From assembly GCA_015680685.1 (NCBI GenBank), contig MNCI01008330.1, positions 122,065 through 186,064 of the forward strand: a stretch of DNA of 64,000 bases, read 5' to 3'. Below, in pieces: positions 1 through 10,458 of the stretch. This DNA comes from Gnetum montanum (taxonomy: Eukaryota > Streptophyta > Gnetopsida > Gnetales > Gnetaceae). The notes under the pieces are model-generated. The model saw nothing but the letters and a program-made list of their open reading frames with translations. It ran no database searches and was not told where the DNA came from. How positions within the stretch are numbered: the first letter of the stretch is position 1; each line of letters starts with the position of its first letter. A program made the position numbers and the translations under genes.

Positions 1-640
1 GCTAAGCATTCTTTTAAGCAAGTTGATGATGACTTTATTTGTTACTTCTGCTTGATCGTTAGCCTATGGGTAATATGGTGATGAGAAGGATTTCTTGATG
101 TCAAGGTTACTACAAAAGGTTTTGGTTTCCGCACTACTAAACTATGGCCCATTATCGGTCATAATAGTCATGGGAAGACCAAACCTTATTACGATGATGT
201 CCAGGATGAAGTGGAAAACATGTTGAGATGTAGTTTTCCTAAGGGGAATAACTTCTACCCACTTCGTAAAGTACTGAGTGATAGTAATGATGAAGCTATG
301 CCCTGCGGAAGACTTAGGTGTAATGGGTCCTATGATATCTAGTCCCCATCATTGGAATGGCCACGTGATCTGCGTTGGGTGCAACTCAGTAGGTGACACT
401 TACATGATATTTACTTGACATTGGCACATGTCACACATCTTGACTTTAGCAAAAAAATCATGTTCCATGCAAGGCCAGTAATACCCTAGGCATCTAATCT
501 TAGTTTCCATGGCCCTAGGAGCTATGTGCCCTCCACATAGTCCCTCATAAACTTCGCTAACTATTTTTTGTGCCTCCTCCCCACCCATTTGAGTTAACAG
601 TATTCCAAAAAAGGAGCCTTTACACAAAGTATTATCTCCT
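1..640 (-). pseudogene. Element T integrase (zinc-binding domain and catalytic core), C-terminus off window
   Basis: The enzyme inserts the element cDNA into host DNA. The minus-strand reading from 627 gives an HHCC-type zinc-binding domain containing CGGHIAPRAMETKI, GYYWP and CDMCQ. The first His of the canonical domain appears as Tyr (EVYEGLCGGH). After a stop near 399 follow TWPFQ, a stop, WGLDIIGPI (about 323-349, first catalytic Asp), then TDNGP (about 145-159, second Asp), a stop, and QAEVTNKVI (about 33-62, catalytic Glu). So all three catalytic residues are still visible although the frame is broken. The domain is truncated by the window start, so the C-terminal part and 3' LTR cannot be seen. 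Confidence 0.88.
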
Positions 641-859
641 ACCGGGACATACTACTATGCTCACTTTTAGATTACATCCCTTTGGGCAGATGTCAATTCG
701 TGTGGGGGTTCACCATGTTGTAGGTAGGCTTTCATGTTAGCATACCACTCTTGGGTGTTGGTAGTGCTCACGAAGGCCACATGTACTTCTTGGATGATAG
801 GGTTTGTGCACTCTATTATTGACGCAGGTAGATTCACAAATAGATGTGATGGTACGTTT
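641..859 (-). pseudogene. Element T linker between second RNase H and integrase
   Basis: A minus-strand reading continues in frame from the second RNase H through a linker containing EVHVAFVSTTNTQEWYANM and HELTSAQRDVI before reaching the integrase zinc-binding domain. The WY..M pattern is typical of the tether between RNase H and integrase in plant Ty3/gypsy polyproteins. One stop lies near 660, where the frame degrades. Confidence 0.6.
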
Positions 860-1302
860 TATAATAGCGTAGCTAAGGCATCAGCTATGGTGTTCTCATT
901 GCATGGCACATGCTGTATGTCTATTTTGGTGAACTTCTGCAACAAGTTTTTGGCCAAATCATAGTAAGGCTGTAAATGTGAAGCTTTATAGGCATAGACC
1001 TTAGTGATTTGATTAACAAAAAGGTGAGAGTCACCTCAAACTGCCAAATGTTGAATTTTTAACTGTTGGGCTACTAAGAGGCCTCTGAGAAGTCCTTCGT
1101 ACTCAGCTACATTATTCATACAAAGGAATGTGAAGTGGTAAGAAAAGGGTTGCATGTCCCCTGAGGGGAATGTAATAACGGTGACAGAATTGCCACCTCG
1201 TGTGGTTGAGGTGCCGTCGAAGTGCAAAGTGACCTCGAAATGTGATGGTACAAGGTTGACACTACTAACATGTTCATCAGGGAATTCAGGTTCTATGTTC
1301 AC
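860..1302 (-). pseudogene. Element T second (archaeal-type) RNase H domain
   Basis: The minus-strand reading from 1302 has HFDGTSTTRGGNSVTVI, then MNNVAEYEGLLRGLLVA. After a stop near 1035 come LLQKFTKIDIQHVPCNEN and TIADALATL. These are the strand-1 Asp block, the NNVAEYE helix and the C-terminal block (IQHVP..N..AD.LA) of the reverse-transcriptase-like RNase H family. A second RNase H after the polymerase-linked one marks the Tat lineage. The domain is nearly complete, and I see at least two in-frame stops (near 1035 and 867). Confidence 0.85.
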
Positions 1303-1379
1303 CTGATCATCAACGAGTGAGGTTGCAAGCTACGTAGCTATTTCTTGTCCTTTATTGACAATTGGGCTACATAATGTAA

Positions 1380-1720
1380 GTTGAATTTCACTATTATTGC
1401 CTTCCATCAGGCTATCCTACTACTTTCATACAAGTTGTTCGTGATAGCCTGAAGTATGTTGCTTTTGCATATGATGTTCACTTGACTATAGAATAGGTAG
1501 TGTCTCACTTTTTTAGCTTGAATACTAAAGTGAGAAAATTCCTTTCCACTTCATTGTATTTGGCTTCATATGTTATCAATGCATGGCTCAAGTAATAGAC
1601 TGGTGTTTTAGAGCCATCTTCTCTTTTTTAGCATAACAACGTCGTGATAGACGTGTCCGAAGTAGCAAGGTAGATGTAGAAAGGCTTATACCTTTGTGGT
1701 GGATAAATAGTTGGGAGGTT
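1380..1720 (-). pseudogene. Element T first RNase H domain, heavily decayed
   Basis: This would degrade the RNA strand of RNA/DNA hybrids during reverse transcription. On the minus strand KPFYIYLATSDTSITTLL matches the strand-1/strand-2 region of plant Ty3/gypsy RNase H. It is followed after frame changes by degraded sequence reaching the second RNase H. Only the order of domains and this motif support the call, and the catalytic carboxylates downstream cannot be read with confidence. Confidence 0.65.
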
Positions 1721-1879
1721 TAAAAGCTCACTGTGTTGTCCATTTGAAGTTAACCCCCTTCTTTAGTAAGTGTTGCATGGGGTGTAACTTATCAGTCAAC
1801 CTTACTATAACCTTTTGATGAACTGTATTCTACCTTGCAACCCATAAAATTATTTAAGGTTAGTAGGGGGTGCTAGGTT

Positions 1880-2760
1880 AATGATGACCTTAACTTTGTC
1901 AGGGTCCACTCATATTCCAGCCTCTGATACTACAAACCCTAGCATGCATCCGATTTTTACACCGAAAACACACTTCTTTGGATTAAGTCATAGGTCATGC
2001 CTATGACAATGCTTCAGGACTATATCTAGATTAGTGGGATGATCAATAGCTATCTTAGACTTTACCGCTATGTCATCCATGTAATCATTTAGTCTCTCTA
2101 GGAGGTAGTCACTAAATATGTAGGTCATGCCTCATTGGTAGGTTGCTCCAGTGTTCTTTAGACCAAAGGGCATCATCGTGTAATAAAAAGTACCCCAAGG
2201 GGTCATGAATGTAGTTGTCAATTGATGCTCTAGATTTATGCAAATTTGATTATAACCTGAGAACCCATCCATGAAGGACAGTAAAGCATGACCAGTCATA
2301 GTGTCNAAGGCAACAATTACAGACGAATTCCTACTACCAAGTATCGAGCAGCTTATCGACACTATGACTGGTCATGCTTTACTGTCCTTCATGGATGGGT
2401 TCTCAGGTTATAATCAAATTTGCATAAANATAAAGCATGACCAGTCGTAGTGTCGATAAGCTGCTCGATACTTGGTAGTAGGAATTCGTCTGTAATTGTT
2501 GCCTTGTTCAAATCCTGGAAGTCTATATAGATTCGTATTCCCCCCCTGCCCCATTTTCTTAGAGACTACAACGATGTTTGACACCCATTCCAAGTAATCG
2601 ACCACATGAATGAAACCTGCTTGGTATAGCTTAGTGATTTCATCACGTACGACTAGTACAATTTTTAGTTTAACCTTTTAAGCCTTTTGTTTAACCGGTT
2701 TAACACATGGGTCCAATACAATGTTATGTTGTATTAGCCATGGGTCTAAGCTCGGCATGT
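1880..2760 (-). pseudogene. Element T reverse transcriptase
   Basis: RNA-dependent DNA polymerase of the Ty3/gypsy type. Minus-strand blocks in order: NDMPSLDPWLIQHNIVLDP and VKPVKQ (about 2690-2760), VVRDEITKL and AGFIHVVDYLEWVSNIVVV (about 2570-2655), a frameshift in a run of six C at 2540-2545, IYIDFQDLNKATITDEF (about 2490-2540), SFMDGFSGYNQI (about 2243-2280), PFGLKNTGATYQ (2132-2168), and the catalytic YMDD at 2072-2083, which is intact. NPKKCVFGV and a thumb-like region follow. Positions 2307-2455 are disturbed by an assembly join (separate entry) that adds an artificial inverted segment to the reading frame. Confidence 0.9.
2230..2510. other. Misassembly: inverted overlap marked by single Ns at 2306 and 2429
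   Basis: The stretch 2307-2428 is the reverse complement of what results when the sequence left of 2306 is joined to the sequence right of about 2454. The short piece just after the second N (2431-2454) also repeats the end of the left piece (2282-2305) with one mismatch. Removing the middle piece and the overlap restores one continuous RT reading frame. I therefore read this as three overlapping contig ends joined with one in the wrong orientation, not as a biological palindrome. Confidence 0.85.
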
Positions 2761-3227
2761 CATTGTAAGACCATGTGAATACCTTAACATTATCTTAAAG
2801 GACTTTGGATACATCTTTTTGCATTTGTTGATCTAGGAGGGAACTTAGTTTTAGCATTTTTATTTCCCCCTGGATGTCATTATCGATACTTCGGTAAGAG
2901 GGTCCTCAGTCACATCCCTAGCCTCTAAGTCTAAGGCTTGGACCAAGTGTTTAGGCCAATCTAGGGATGTTTCCAGGGATGCTACATTGTTATCAATTAA
3001 TGAATCCTAGTCTATCAACTCTAAGTTTGGATATCTTGTAAGCTTTCCATGAGGACTTGTTAAAGTTAAAAGTGAGTGTAGATCACGTTGCATGGCCATC
3101 TTGTTCAACTTGCCACAATAAGAAGAAGCCTAATCAAGTGATACCTGGTTGAAGCTATGGTGCATAATAGTAAATATTTGCAAAGTAATGATGAAACATT
3201 CAATGATTGTCAAACATTCAGCCAAAT
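2761..3227 (-). other. Element T region upstream of RT, little coding signal
   Basis: The minus-strand reading continues weakly upstream of RT (for example YPNLELIDDQDSLIDNN and VASLETSLDWPKHLVQAL near 2950-3050), as expected for the variable linker between protease and RT. It fades by about 3130. The point where this linker gives way to foreign sequence is probably between 3110 and 3230, but I could not see a target duplication. Confidence 0.5.
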
Positions 3228-3612
3228 TCGTAGATTACCAATTTAAGGTCTTGGCAAACCGTGAGCGGATTCGAATATGAAACTGACGCTAAGTCTACCA
3301 GTTTAAGGTCGTGGTGGACTGTTAACAGGTTTTAAAGGTTACTAGTTTAAGGTATTTTTGGACCGTTTAATAGGTAGGTTTCGTAGAATGTTACTAATTT
3401 AAGGTCTTTGTGGACTGTGGTGCATAGGTTTGTGAACGAAGTTGCTAGTTTAAGGTCTTTGCAAACTATTAATAGGTTTTTTAGATATAGTTACTAGTTT
3501 AAGGTCTTTGCGAACCGTGGTGTATTTTTAGATAAAATTGCTAGTTTAAGGTCTTTGTGGACCATGGCATACAGGCTTGGTATGGGTAGGTTTCTAATTT
3601 AAGGTGAGGTAA
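3228..3612 (+). repeat. Degenerate tandem array, about 8 units with core TAGTTTAAGGTCTTTG
   Basis: About eight units begin near 3238, 3298, 3341, 3391, 3448, 3494, 3540 and 3593. Each has a conserved core (tagTTTAAGGTCTTTGyGGACCGT) followed by a variable tail, so spacing varies between roughly 43 and 60 bp. The core is recognisably related to the 27-bp repeat at 8821-9098 (tagTTTTAGGCCATTTCGGGCCGT), in the same orientation. The array lies 150 bp upstream of a TATA box. Confidence 0.85.
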
Positions 3613-3756
3613 AATTTTTGGTTGGGCCCACCTATTTGCAAATAGGAATGCTACGCTATTTTAGATTTATGACACGCTAGTACTACATTACATGGGGCAT
3701 CCCACATTACTCGAGGTGTGAAAATGGCAAGTTATTTTTCACCATGTTGGCTATAA

Positions 3757-3768
3757 ATAGGGGTTTAC
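3757..3768 (+). promoter_or_regulatory. TATA box upstream of the spliced plus-strand gene
   Basis: The sequence GCTATAAATAGGGG is a textbook plant TATA element. It lies about 130 bp upstream of the first candidate ATG (3892), and the following 100 bp are GC-richer and lack stops of obvious significance. It points into the plus-strand gene, opposite to element T. Confidence 0.65.
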
Positions 3769-3891
3769 CCCTGGTAAGCTTGTCATTTTCGTTGTCAGAG
3801 GACAAAGCCCACATCCAGAGCATAGTGCGATCGTGCTAAGAGAAAGTGAAATAGCGTAGTGTAGCAGCCGACAACATTTACGATCGAAGCG

Positions 3892-6800
3892 ATGGCACCC
3901 AAAGGTGAACATAAGCACTGAGGGCTCGCTAAAGTGGATGAAGTCAAGGACACTTTGGGGTGCCTAACTCAGGCATGCATCACAGTGCCGGAGGAGACTC
4001 CATCTGCTCAATAAGTTATTAGGTTGCCTTTGTTATTCATACTTCTACAATCGTTATTGTCAAAATCTACATCTTTTGCCACCGTTTTGGTCATCGTTTT
4101 TGCCGCTATGCTACCGCCGTCGCTGGTTGTCCATGGTGGTTGTATGGATGTTACACTGTAGCTACATGCAGTAGCGCCTTGGCCGCCATTGTTGCGACTA
4201 CCTTGTCACAGTGATTTGGGTGAGCCTGGGTAGCTTAGTGCATGGCTAGCATAGCGTGCCACCTTCAAGAGTGTAACATAGTGATTTGACAAACGAGACA
4301 TGTGTTGAATGCAGTACAATGCGAATTATTTTATACAACTGAATTATGGTTGGGACGGCTGCAGCACAGTAAACTCTTACTTGTTTGAACTTTGTAATGC
4401 TTTTACTGTGGTATGCCAGTATGTTACAAGGTTTAGTAGGTTTGTCATGCTGTTAAGCCTGTAATACTACCACGTTGCCAAATTTGTTAAACCTGCTATA
4501 TGGCCATGCTTGTTGTAGTAATGCATTGATGGCATCGTTGCATTGTTGTATGTTTGCTTGTTCCTATTTTTTTGCTACATTATGCATTATTGAGGGGTTG
4601 TTGCATTGTGTGTAGTTTGATGACCTTGCTATGTTGCGAAACTTGCTTTGTTGTTTGTTTGCATACACTTGTTATATATATATATATATTTGCGACTGTG
4701 AAATCTTGCTACACTACATGCAATGGGAATGCCATACTATGCTATACATAATGAGAGGGTTATGCTACGCTACATGTAAACTTTGCTTGTACATAGTGCT
4801 AACATTTGGTTCTTCATTGGTGTAGGGTTATGTTGAAATCCATTTTGATTATCCTGGAAATCGTAGGAGTCCTATGCTGCCTAAGAGAACCAGTGGCCAA
4901 TGTCCCGCCTCCTCATGCAGGTGTGGAGTGGTAGGTGGTCTGGTTCTAGGAGGGTGCATGGGACTTCTTACAATTCCTCCTCTAGCACTTTAGTATGATC
5001 ATTTGGTCACACTTATCGTCGAAGATAGTAGCCGCAATCATAGAAACCATGTTGCCTGGGGCAAACCGGGGTATTTTGAAATTTTTGACTAATGGGTCAA
5101 TTGGGGGAAAATAGGTAGAAGGTTCTAACTAGCGTCCAAAAGGCCTGAGATGCCTAAGTTGGATTTGGGAGATGCCTGAGTATAAGTGTTAGCACTTATA
5201 CAATACATTGTTCATTGCCCGCCACATGGGAACCGTTTTTTAGAACCCACTTGGAACTGTTTACTATGTCAATGGGTGAGTTCTACGAAGGTATTTCGTA
5301 ATGTAATCAATGATACACTAGACACAGGTATTAACAGTCTACATGTTCATCATTTTTTTTGTGTTACCAGGTTTTTTATTGACAAGAGTGGCCTTCACGG
5401 TGACACGGATGCCTTAGTGTTGGCACAAATGGCCCTGCGGGAGTTTTTCTCCATTGGGAATGTGCATGCCAGTGTGATAGGCCAATTTGGAGGTGAGTTC
5501 AAAACCTATCCAACCTAGTATTCCAAATTTTATGGAAAATGTAAAGAAGCTAGTTGGTTGGATACAGAATGGGCATCCCTCAGGCCGCTCACCATTGAAG
5601 ATGTTTTGGTGGATCTCCCACCATTTCCCATGTCGTTCAAATTTGGTACTCTAAAGTGTAAGTTTACTACTAAATGCTTGAGTAATTTTTATGTTTTTAT
5701 AACCTTCTTCTTCTTTTTTTTCTTTTTTTATTTTTATTTTTTAGATCGTTTTATTAGCGAAGAAATCCCAGGAGGTGACTGTGATTACCTTCAAACGCAA
5801 CGAGACCAACCTTTTCTTTAAGTATGGGGAGGTGGAGGAGACCCAGTGCTAGCTCTACAATGGGGCCCCAACCACACTGGTCCATAACCTTCAGGAGGCT
5901 ATGCTTATGGACTTGTTTTTGGTGGTTAACCTGAGTGTCATGCCTACTAAGATGCTTTCCCTAGTCAACTCCTCCAAAAAGGTAGACCGCTTCTGCACAC
6001 GTGTTCATGGTGTGCATGTGGTGCTTGATGTCAATGATCAATTGTTCACAGAGCTTTTCAATGTCCCCTTTGATGATCTCCCTATGGAAGAAAAATCCAA
6101 GAGAGATGCACATAATTAGGAGGACATCAAGGAGTGGCTAGGAGCTGCCAATGATCGAAAGGGGATTTATATGGAGAAAGCCAAGCTATGGGTGGCCAAC
6201 ATGGTTTACCCTATCTTCTGTGCCCATGCCTTTTCCAAGTTGTTGTCCCAAGGAAAAATCATTGGGATTGAGTAGGCTCAGATAATGAGGGATGTCATGG
6301 AAGAAGGAACCCATTACAATTGGGCCAAGCACCTTTGCAAAGGCATGCAGGATGAAATGGTCAAGCTTCGCAGGAAGCTTGAATCCCATTTCAACATGCA
6401 CCATGCCTTTTTCATAGCCTTCTTATGGCATTTTTCAGAATTATTGGTAGTTTGTGAGAATGGGATTTGGGTACTATAAGATCATAGCTAGATCTCCAAA
6501 CCATGGATCTACTAAGTCTTCTGTACCACCTGATCTCAGGACCCCCCAAAAGCTATTGGGGAATAATTCTCGATGATGAACAGGGATCGGGTGGCACGCA
6601 ACTTTTAGGCCAAGGATAGCATGGGAGAGGCATCCCCCATCACCACCAGTAGTGTGACAAGGGGGGAACACCTCATTACAGAGACGATGACAACCAAGCT
6701 ACAACGTAAGAGGTCCTGCCCTACCGACGAGACCCCCTATGCTAACGAATAAAGGGGGAAGAAGCTGCAATTCAAGCTTTGTAGAGTGCAACCTCCAATT

Positions 6801-8653
6801 GGTAAGTATTCAATATTTTTTTTTGCTAACATTTGCTATGTTTTGTTATGCTAGGTAGCGTAGCATCTGCTTCAGGTTAGTACACTTTATTGACTGCGAC
6901 TATGGTTTATCAGTGGAGGAAGAAGAAGAAGAAGAGGGAGAAGAGGTGGTGGCCCCTATAATAGGGGCAATCGACAAAAATGAGGAGGCCCAAGCTATGG
7001 AGGAGAAGGCCCCTACTGATGAGGAAGGGGCCCCTGCTACAGAAGAAAGTGCCTTGATTGGTGAGGAGGAGGTCTCTACTGATGAGGAGGAGGAGGAGGA
7101 GGAGGAGGCCCCTGTCGACGAAGAAAGGGGCCTAGCCAATGATGAAGAGGCTCCTAGCAACCAGGACGAGGCCCCTACTGGAGACCCTTTTGCAGAGAGT
7201 AGCTCAATGCTGGAGGGGCAAATGAGCGTCAAGGATGCTGCTACGTTATTGGTTCAGCTAGAAGGAGAGGGGCTCCATCTGGATGCTAGTGAGTTTGATC
7301 ACATATTTGACAATGTGCCGATGGGTGACCCCCCCACTATCACCCCTATGGGTTTGCTGGGTAGGAGCTTTACATTGTCATTTATGCTATTCATCATCCC
7401 TATTATGGTTCTCTCCATTTTAACTAACATGTTTTACCATGTAGATGATACCACTGTTGACACCCCCAACCCATCCTCGATCAGCTTGCAACCATGGACT
7501 GAAACCCCTGATAAATTTAGTTTCATGGAAGGGGTGGTCAATGACATGATCGACCGTGTAAGGCAGGTTGACCCAGAAGTGGGTAGGTTAAAGTTCTACG
7601 CTAGACTCTACATTGTTGTTGCATTCACTACACCTCTGTGACTAATGCATTTTTTTTGTGGTTGGTAGCTTCTCGTCTCAAGTGGGACCCTAAGTGCTCC
7701 ATTAAGGTCAACGTCATGCCTGCATTTCCACTAGAAGTAACTGAAGTACCTCGTCGCGTATACAACGAGGCAAGTCAATGTGCTTTGTACTCGACATGCT
7801 CCTTGTGGGAATATAAGCACGTGAATGAACACCTTTGGAAATAGGTCCAGAGGCTTGAGAAGGAGAAGGCCAACCTAACTGCTGAGGTAGGAAATCTCCG
7901 TTCTAGGAACAAATTTCTGTTGGCTCGAGACACTAACGATGGTAGTTGGTGCATGGCCATCATTGACTAGGCAAGGTACTGGACAGCTATGCAGTGCAAC
8001 AATGAGACCACCCGTGAGATAATAGAGCAGTGCATGCAGATGGACCTGTTAACCTAGAATAACCAAAACTGGAAAGATTACAGTGCCAAGGTTTACAAAT
8101 GGGGGGCAAGCATAGAAAAATCATAAGCATATGTATAAGCTAGAACGTGCTACCTATCGTAAGCAATACAAGGATGCCTCAGTCAAGTTACATACTCATG
8201 AGGTATTCCTTGATATTATTGGTGCTTCTAGGGCTGACAACAAGTTCATGCAATAGGTGATAGTGAGTGAGTTCCCCGAAAGGGAAGTGACCTTTCCTAC
8301 GGGTGAGACCACTACTATCGCCTTTTCTCCTGGATCTCCAAGATGGACATCCGTAGAGAGGGAGAAAGTTGCTGCAAGCACTGATTTGGGTGACAGGAAT
8401 TGGGCTAACATCATGAAAGAGAAGATCTTATGATGCCTAGCGGCAGACCTAGATTGGATACCCCTCGAAACAAACGTGGGGCTGTCTTAGGTTAGTCATC
8501 CTTCAGTGTAGCGACAATTTATTTTGTTGGAATCTTTATGATGAATTTAGGTGACTAGTCTATTCTTTCATGGTGCAGGATCTAAGTGAAGACACGGGGC
8601 CTACTAAAATAGGAGATGGTGGAATAGGTGAAGGATCATACCATAGTAGCTGA
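3892..8653 (+). pseudogene. Multi-exon plus-strand gene inside element T, function unknown, decayed
   Basis: I do not recognise this gene. Exon-like reading alternates with AT/T-rich stretches bounded by good GT/AG sites. Candidate introns: about 4010-4825, 5276-5370 (GTGAGT...TTACCAG), 5658-5744 (GTAAGT...TTTTAG), 6802-6913 (GTAAGTATTC...TATCAG), 7361-7444, 7583-7668, 8491-8578. The reading starts MAPKGEHKH and ends GEGSYHSS plus stop at 8653. Notable parts: KLWVANMVYPIFCAHAF and YNWAKHLCKGMQDEM (6180-6360), vaguely like the plant 'putative transposon protein' family (PF20167 as I remember it); a Glu-rich acidic segment (6914-7190); VQRLEKEKANLTAEVGNL (about 7846-7900), a predicted coiled coil. 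Several in-frame stops (near 3919, 5013, 5516, 6118, 7843, 7968) show it is now a pseudogene. It could be a captured host gene, a nested element's gene, or an antisense accessory gene of T. Confidence 0.6.
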
Positions 8654-8820
8654 CCCTTTTATTTGAATTGAAAAAATGTTACAAACATTGTTAATTTATG
8701 AAAGAAAATTTGGAATGTGAAGAGATCTATTTTTCTCATGTGTTATATGTTGTATTTATTTTTATTTTATTTTATTCTATTTTTTATTTATGCATTGAAT
8801 TTTTTATAAACATCTCATGT
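8654..8820. other. AT-rich 3' flank of the plus-strand gene
   Basis: T-rich sequence (repeated TTTTATTTTATTT) between the stop at 8653 and the 27-bp repeat array. It could include the transcript end of the gene; no single polyadenylation signal stands out. Confidence 0.4.
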
Positions 8821-9098
8821 TAGTTTTAGGCCATTTCGGGCCGTAACGATAGTTTTAGGCCATTTTGGGTAGTAATGATAGTTTAAGGCTATTTCAGGCC
8901 ATCGCTAGTTTTAGGTCATTTTGGGCCATCGCTAGTTTTAGGCCATTTCAGGCCGTCACTAGTTTTAGGCCATTTCGAGTCGTCACTAGTTTTAGGCCAT
9001 TTTAGGCCATTGCTAGTTTTAGGCCATTTCAGGTCATCACTAGTTTTAGGCCATTTCCGGTCATCACTAGTTTTAGGCCATTTTGGGCCATGGTGTTG
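8821..9098 (+). repeat. 27-bp tandem repeat array, 10 copies
   Basis: Ten units of 27 bp with consensus close to TAGTTTTAGGCCATTTCGGG plus CCGTCAC. Copies differ mainly by C/T and G/A changes. Because 27 is divisible by three, the minus strand reads as a 9-residue repeat (KWPKTSDGL-like), but this looks like a by-product rather than a gene. The unit is related to the array at 3228-3612 in the same orientation, so the two arrays frame the spliced gene as direct repeats. Confidence 0.9.
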
Positions 9099-9400
9099 AG
9101 GGTAAAGAAAAATTTTTCTAGTTTTATGCCTTAGTGGGTCATGGCGTAATGCAAACGGAGGACATGTCAACGGTTTAAAGAATAAGTTAGACACCTGGCG
9201 GAAACGAGTAAATGTGAAGCAAACAAGGGATAGATGTATAATGGGCATTAATTGAGTAAGGAATAGTGGATTTGTTATGCTACACGAGTAACGATCATCC
9301 TCACAACTGCTTTCTAACCCATCGTGGATTTTGCGATATGTAAGGCTGAGAGGCTTTATTTTGGTATTCTTATACATTGTCGTCTACCGCTTGAAAAGGA
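9099..9400. other. Unassigned junction between 27-bp array and protease
   Basis: No coding signal in either direction fits known families here. A weak TATA-like word lies near 9237. The right edge of the putative insertion probably falls between about 9360 and 9410, where the protease reading frame fades. I could not find terminal inverted repeats or a target duplication matching the left junction. Confidence 0.4.
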
Positions 9401-10458
9401 AACTAGGCTCACGCAGTTTCATTTTCCAAGCCGGCATCTTGGGCCAGTTCTTTTGTTAAAAGGTTAGTATTAGCAGAAATAGGTGCCTCATTCTCGGAGG
9501 TTATGACCTCTGAACCCTACTCCATATCTACATTTTTTATTTCCTGGGTTGTCACTTCGTTACCATGGATCACCACCTCCCTGCCTACGTAAGGTAGATG
9601 GATTTCCTAATGTATGGGTGAAGAGATAGCCCTAAGTTGGGCTAACCATAACCATGATCTCCCAAAGATTAGGTTAGACCGGAACATCTCTTCCACCACG
9701 ATAAATGTTGCACTTGTGAGGAACTAGTCCCCTACCACAAAGTCAATGTGGATAGTGCCTTTCACCACTACCCATGCCCCGTTGCATAACTTTAGACATG
9801 ACGTTGTCATGGGCTTGATTTGGTCTACCAAACCCAGTTTGTCCACTATTGGGAAAGGGATGAAATTTGTAGTAGCCCCGTCATCAACATGTACTCTTCG
9901 GATATTATGTTGTCCGACCCGAATTGTGATGAATAGGGGTGCTATCATCACCTGACCCTTTTCAAGGTCTTCCCTAATGGACTCATCATAGAATGTCAAT
10001 TTGGATGGTTGTGGTTCTTCAGGCATAGAAGGAAGCATGCTGGAATGGATTGCTTTTTCTTTTACTAGCATGTTCTTGTCAACTGGTATAGACATTAACA
10101 TGCAAACCAGAGCCTCATGATGTGCAATGGAAGTCATTACTAGGTCGTATAGGCTCAATGTTATGTTCTTTTGTTTTAGAGCCTGCTTGACCTGAGTAAA
10201 AGCGCTTAAGAGGTCTTGTCCACATTCCTGTTGTTTACTACCCTTCTCTTCCTCCATTCATCCTAGAAGATGGATTTCCCAAGGAGGAGTGATTTTAGGT
10301 TTGGGGTTAGACCCTTTTGGATGAGGTGGCGATGACCGTGCACGCATAGCGGTGTTAAATTTTGGTGACGAGGTAGGCATAGATGCAGAGGATGAAGGAG
10401 TAGGCTTGGAAGGACCTAGGGTAGTATGTTCCATAGTCGTTTCACCTGTCAGACGCAC
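9401..10458 (-). pseudogene. Element T aspartic protease region
   Basis: Retroviral-type aspartic protease that would cleave the Gag-Pol polyprotein. The minus-strand frame runs from 10458, passes one TGA stop at 10258-10260, then continues to 9724 and beyond. FITIRVGQHNIRRVHVDDGA then TTNFIPFPIVDKLGL carries the active-site block (D-D-G-A in place of the usual D-S/T-G-A/S, about 9865-9915). NGAWVVVKGTIHIDFVVGD and, after a stop, IFGRSWLWLAQLRAISS give the strand with the flap and the LGR-W-L block. The Ser/Pro-rich N-terminal part (10258-10458) is a linker from gag. The first active-site Asp is preserved. Confidence 0.85.

Noticed and set aside
2307-2430. Large natural palindrome inside RT
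   Set aside because: Single Ns at both joins and exact overlap with flanks show a misassembly.
3228-3612. CRISPR-like array
   Set aside because: Plant nuclear context, degenerate repeats, variable short spacing and no cas genes; it is an ordinary tandem repeat.
4554-4825. Short plus-strand hydrophobic frames
   Set aside because: They lie in the predicted first intron of the plus-strand gene and are T-rich and repetitive.
6900-7232. Ser-rich minus-strand frame (SSSSS.. and ASS repeats)
   Set aside because: Shadow of the Glu-rich plus-strand exon; GAG/GAA codons read backwards give Ser/Leu-rich sequence.
8916-9377. 153-codon minus-strand frame with 9-residue KWPKTSDGL repeats
   Set aside because: It is the reverse reading of a 27-bp DNA tandem repeat. 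It has no start context or homology, and the repeat explains the open frame.
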